A stretch of DNA of 64,000 nucleotides, taken from contig OX439036.1 of assembly GCA_949317995.1 (NCBI GenBank), positions 6,056,356 to 6,120,355 of the forward strand, given 5' to 3'. Below, one piece after another: positions 63,285-64,000 of this stretch. Positions within the stretch are counted from its first letter, which is position 1, and each line of letters begins with the position of its first letter. Below the pieces are notes generated by a model. It was not told the origin of the DNA, searched no databases, and was given only the letters and a program-made list of their open reading frames with translations. Both the position numbers and the translations under genes were made by a program. The stretch comes from Acholoe squamosa. Lineage: Eukaryota; Annelida; Polychaeta; Phyllodocida; Polynoidae.

Positions 63285-63720
63285 ATCATAAATCCCCGCA
63301 TATATAAGCTGCTCCGACCTATAAGCCACATCCAGACTTTGGTAGAATGTGCAAAGCCGCACCTGAGGTGTGGAATAGTCAGAAATCGATTTTAACGAGG
63401 GGCACGTGAGCATTTGCCCCCTGATTTTTGTCAGTATTTCTTTAAATGTTTATTTGTATATTTTAGACCCCAAAATTTGCTTAAAAGTAGGGAGTGCGGC
63501 AGCTCCCACCACCACCACGTTTTGGGCCACGCCCCCTCCTTTTCCGAATCCTGTATCCATCACTGAATAGTAAATAAAATCCTTTTACTCACTAAAGTCT
63601 ACATAAGGAAGACCTTTGTGTATAAACCACACCTAGACTTGAGAAAGAGTATATAGACCGTATCTAGGACATGAAACAGTCTATAAGTCGCGGCTTATAC
63701 GCAAGGTGTTACGGTAAACC
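63285..63720. mobile_element. Family F element with family K nested inside
   Basis: F left end TAAATCCCCGCATATATAAG and ACCTATAAGCCACATCC at 63289-63332; right end AAGTCGCGGCTTATACGCAA and GGTGTTACGGTAAACCG at 63686-63720. Between them 63385-63565 is a family K element. The F halves match each other as inverted ends. Confidence 0.65.
63385..63565. mobile_element. Family K element nested in family F
   Basis: AATCGATTTTAACGAGGGGC at the left; GGCCACGCCCCCTCCTTTTC and CGAATCCTGTATCCATCACT at the right. Similar to 58042-58170. Confidence 0.65.
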
Positions 63721-64000
63721 GTACCAGGTGGCAGGGTAGAGATAACACTCTAGATATCAGACAGGTGTGTGTCAGAGAGGTCCACATGTCCTGATACCAT
63801 TAATCATTGCACCAGACAACAACAGGATCCAATAATACAGCCACTAAAAACTGGGTCATCATGAGCACTACCTGAGCAATTAGTTAAGTAGTATAGTACA
63901 TGTATTCAGGCGATCAATGTGGTGTTGTACCGTTAAATGGGATCCTCCCACACTGCCTGAGTGACAGAAGCCGGGGGATATATGCCATTGACATAGACTT
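63721..64000. other. Nothing recognised
   Basis: Window end; no coding or repeat feature supported. Confidence 0.5.

Noticed and set aside
1-64000. Autonomous transposase, reverse transcriptase, integrase or viral gene.
   Set aside because: No frame in the window shows the length or motifs expected (for example YxDD, DDE blocks with spacing, zinc knuckle). All elements seen appear non-autonomous.

Overview
The window is non-coding-rich animal nuclear DNA. It shows spliced exons with GT/AG borders, microsatellites and minisatellites, tRNA-derived sequences, and dense short inverted-repeat elements. I saw no operons, no transposase or reverse transcriptase, no rRNA, no CRISPR and no virus. A dispersed repeat ending in ATGGCGTTAAACA followed by CTCACTCACTC looks like SINE tails common in molluscs and related marine invertebrates. 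A lophotrochozoan host is therefore my best guess, but it is an inference.

The only confident gene piece is a 4.3-kb internal exon on the minus strand (47555-51881). It encodes about 1,442 residues of a disordered, Ser/Pro-rich protein with SH3-ligand-like proline clusters, a short coiled coil, several hydrophobic-then-acidic motifs that resemble SUMO-interaction motifs, and a more ordered basic C-terminal block. Two weaker minus-strand exon candidates lie at 11174-11780 and 62188-62258. Whether all three belong to one gene cannot be settled here; if they do, most of the window is intron.

The rest is a mosaic of non-autonomous elements, named here by letter. A: about 260 bp, TTAA-like ends, predicted to fold as a cloverleaf, more than 25 full or partial copies. 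B: ends CACTGTAAAA/TTTTACAGTG. C: ends AGGGAGTGG.../...CCACTCCCT with long G/C homopolymers. D: repeats of CATGTCGATTTTAAG. E: SINE. F: ends related to GCATATAAGCCGC and TTTTACGGTA. G: repeats of CCCTTGCTAGGGACATTTTG. H: hairpins centred on GGCCTTATAGG. I: ends AAAGACCACCCTTTT. J: GACCGACCCTAGG ends. K: GTGGCGGAT-type ends with G/C runs. L: 1.27-kb element with TACCCGGACCA ends. M: CACCATGTG ends. P: a 304-bp near-perfect palindrome flanked by TA. Several are nested (D, C, P and probably I inside A; E inside I; a tRNA-like unit inside L), giving a relative insertion order.

Tandem arrays, left to right: AAAG microsatellite (7.9 kb), 62-bp (8.1-9.0 kb), 29-bp (9.0-9.3 kb), 27-bp (14.3 kb), 48-bp (31.0-31.6 kb), TA (32.8 kb), CT (34.2 kb), 58-bp (35.4-36.3 kb), 26-bp (40.1-40.35 kb), 60/14-bp composite (45.2-45.8 kb), 55-bp (52.45-52.6 kb), 52-bp with about 57 units (53.7-56.65 kb), TA (57.8 kb), about 90-bp (59.4 kb) and 45-bp (59.9-60.4 kb). 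Four of these (62, 29, 48 and 45 bp) carry family A sequence and the 58-bp one carries a family F end, so local mobile elements seem to have seeded satellites. Most long open frames outside the large exon come from these arrays and are not genes.
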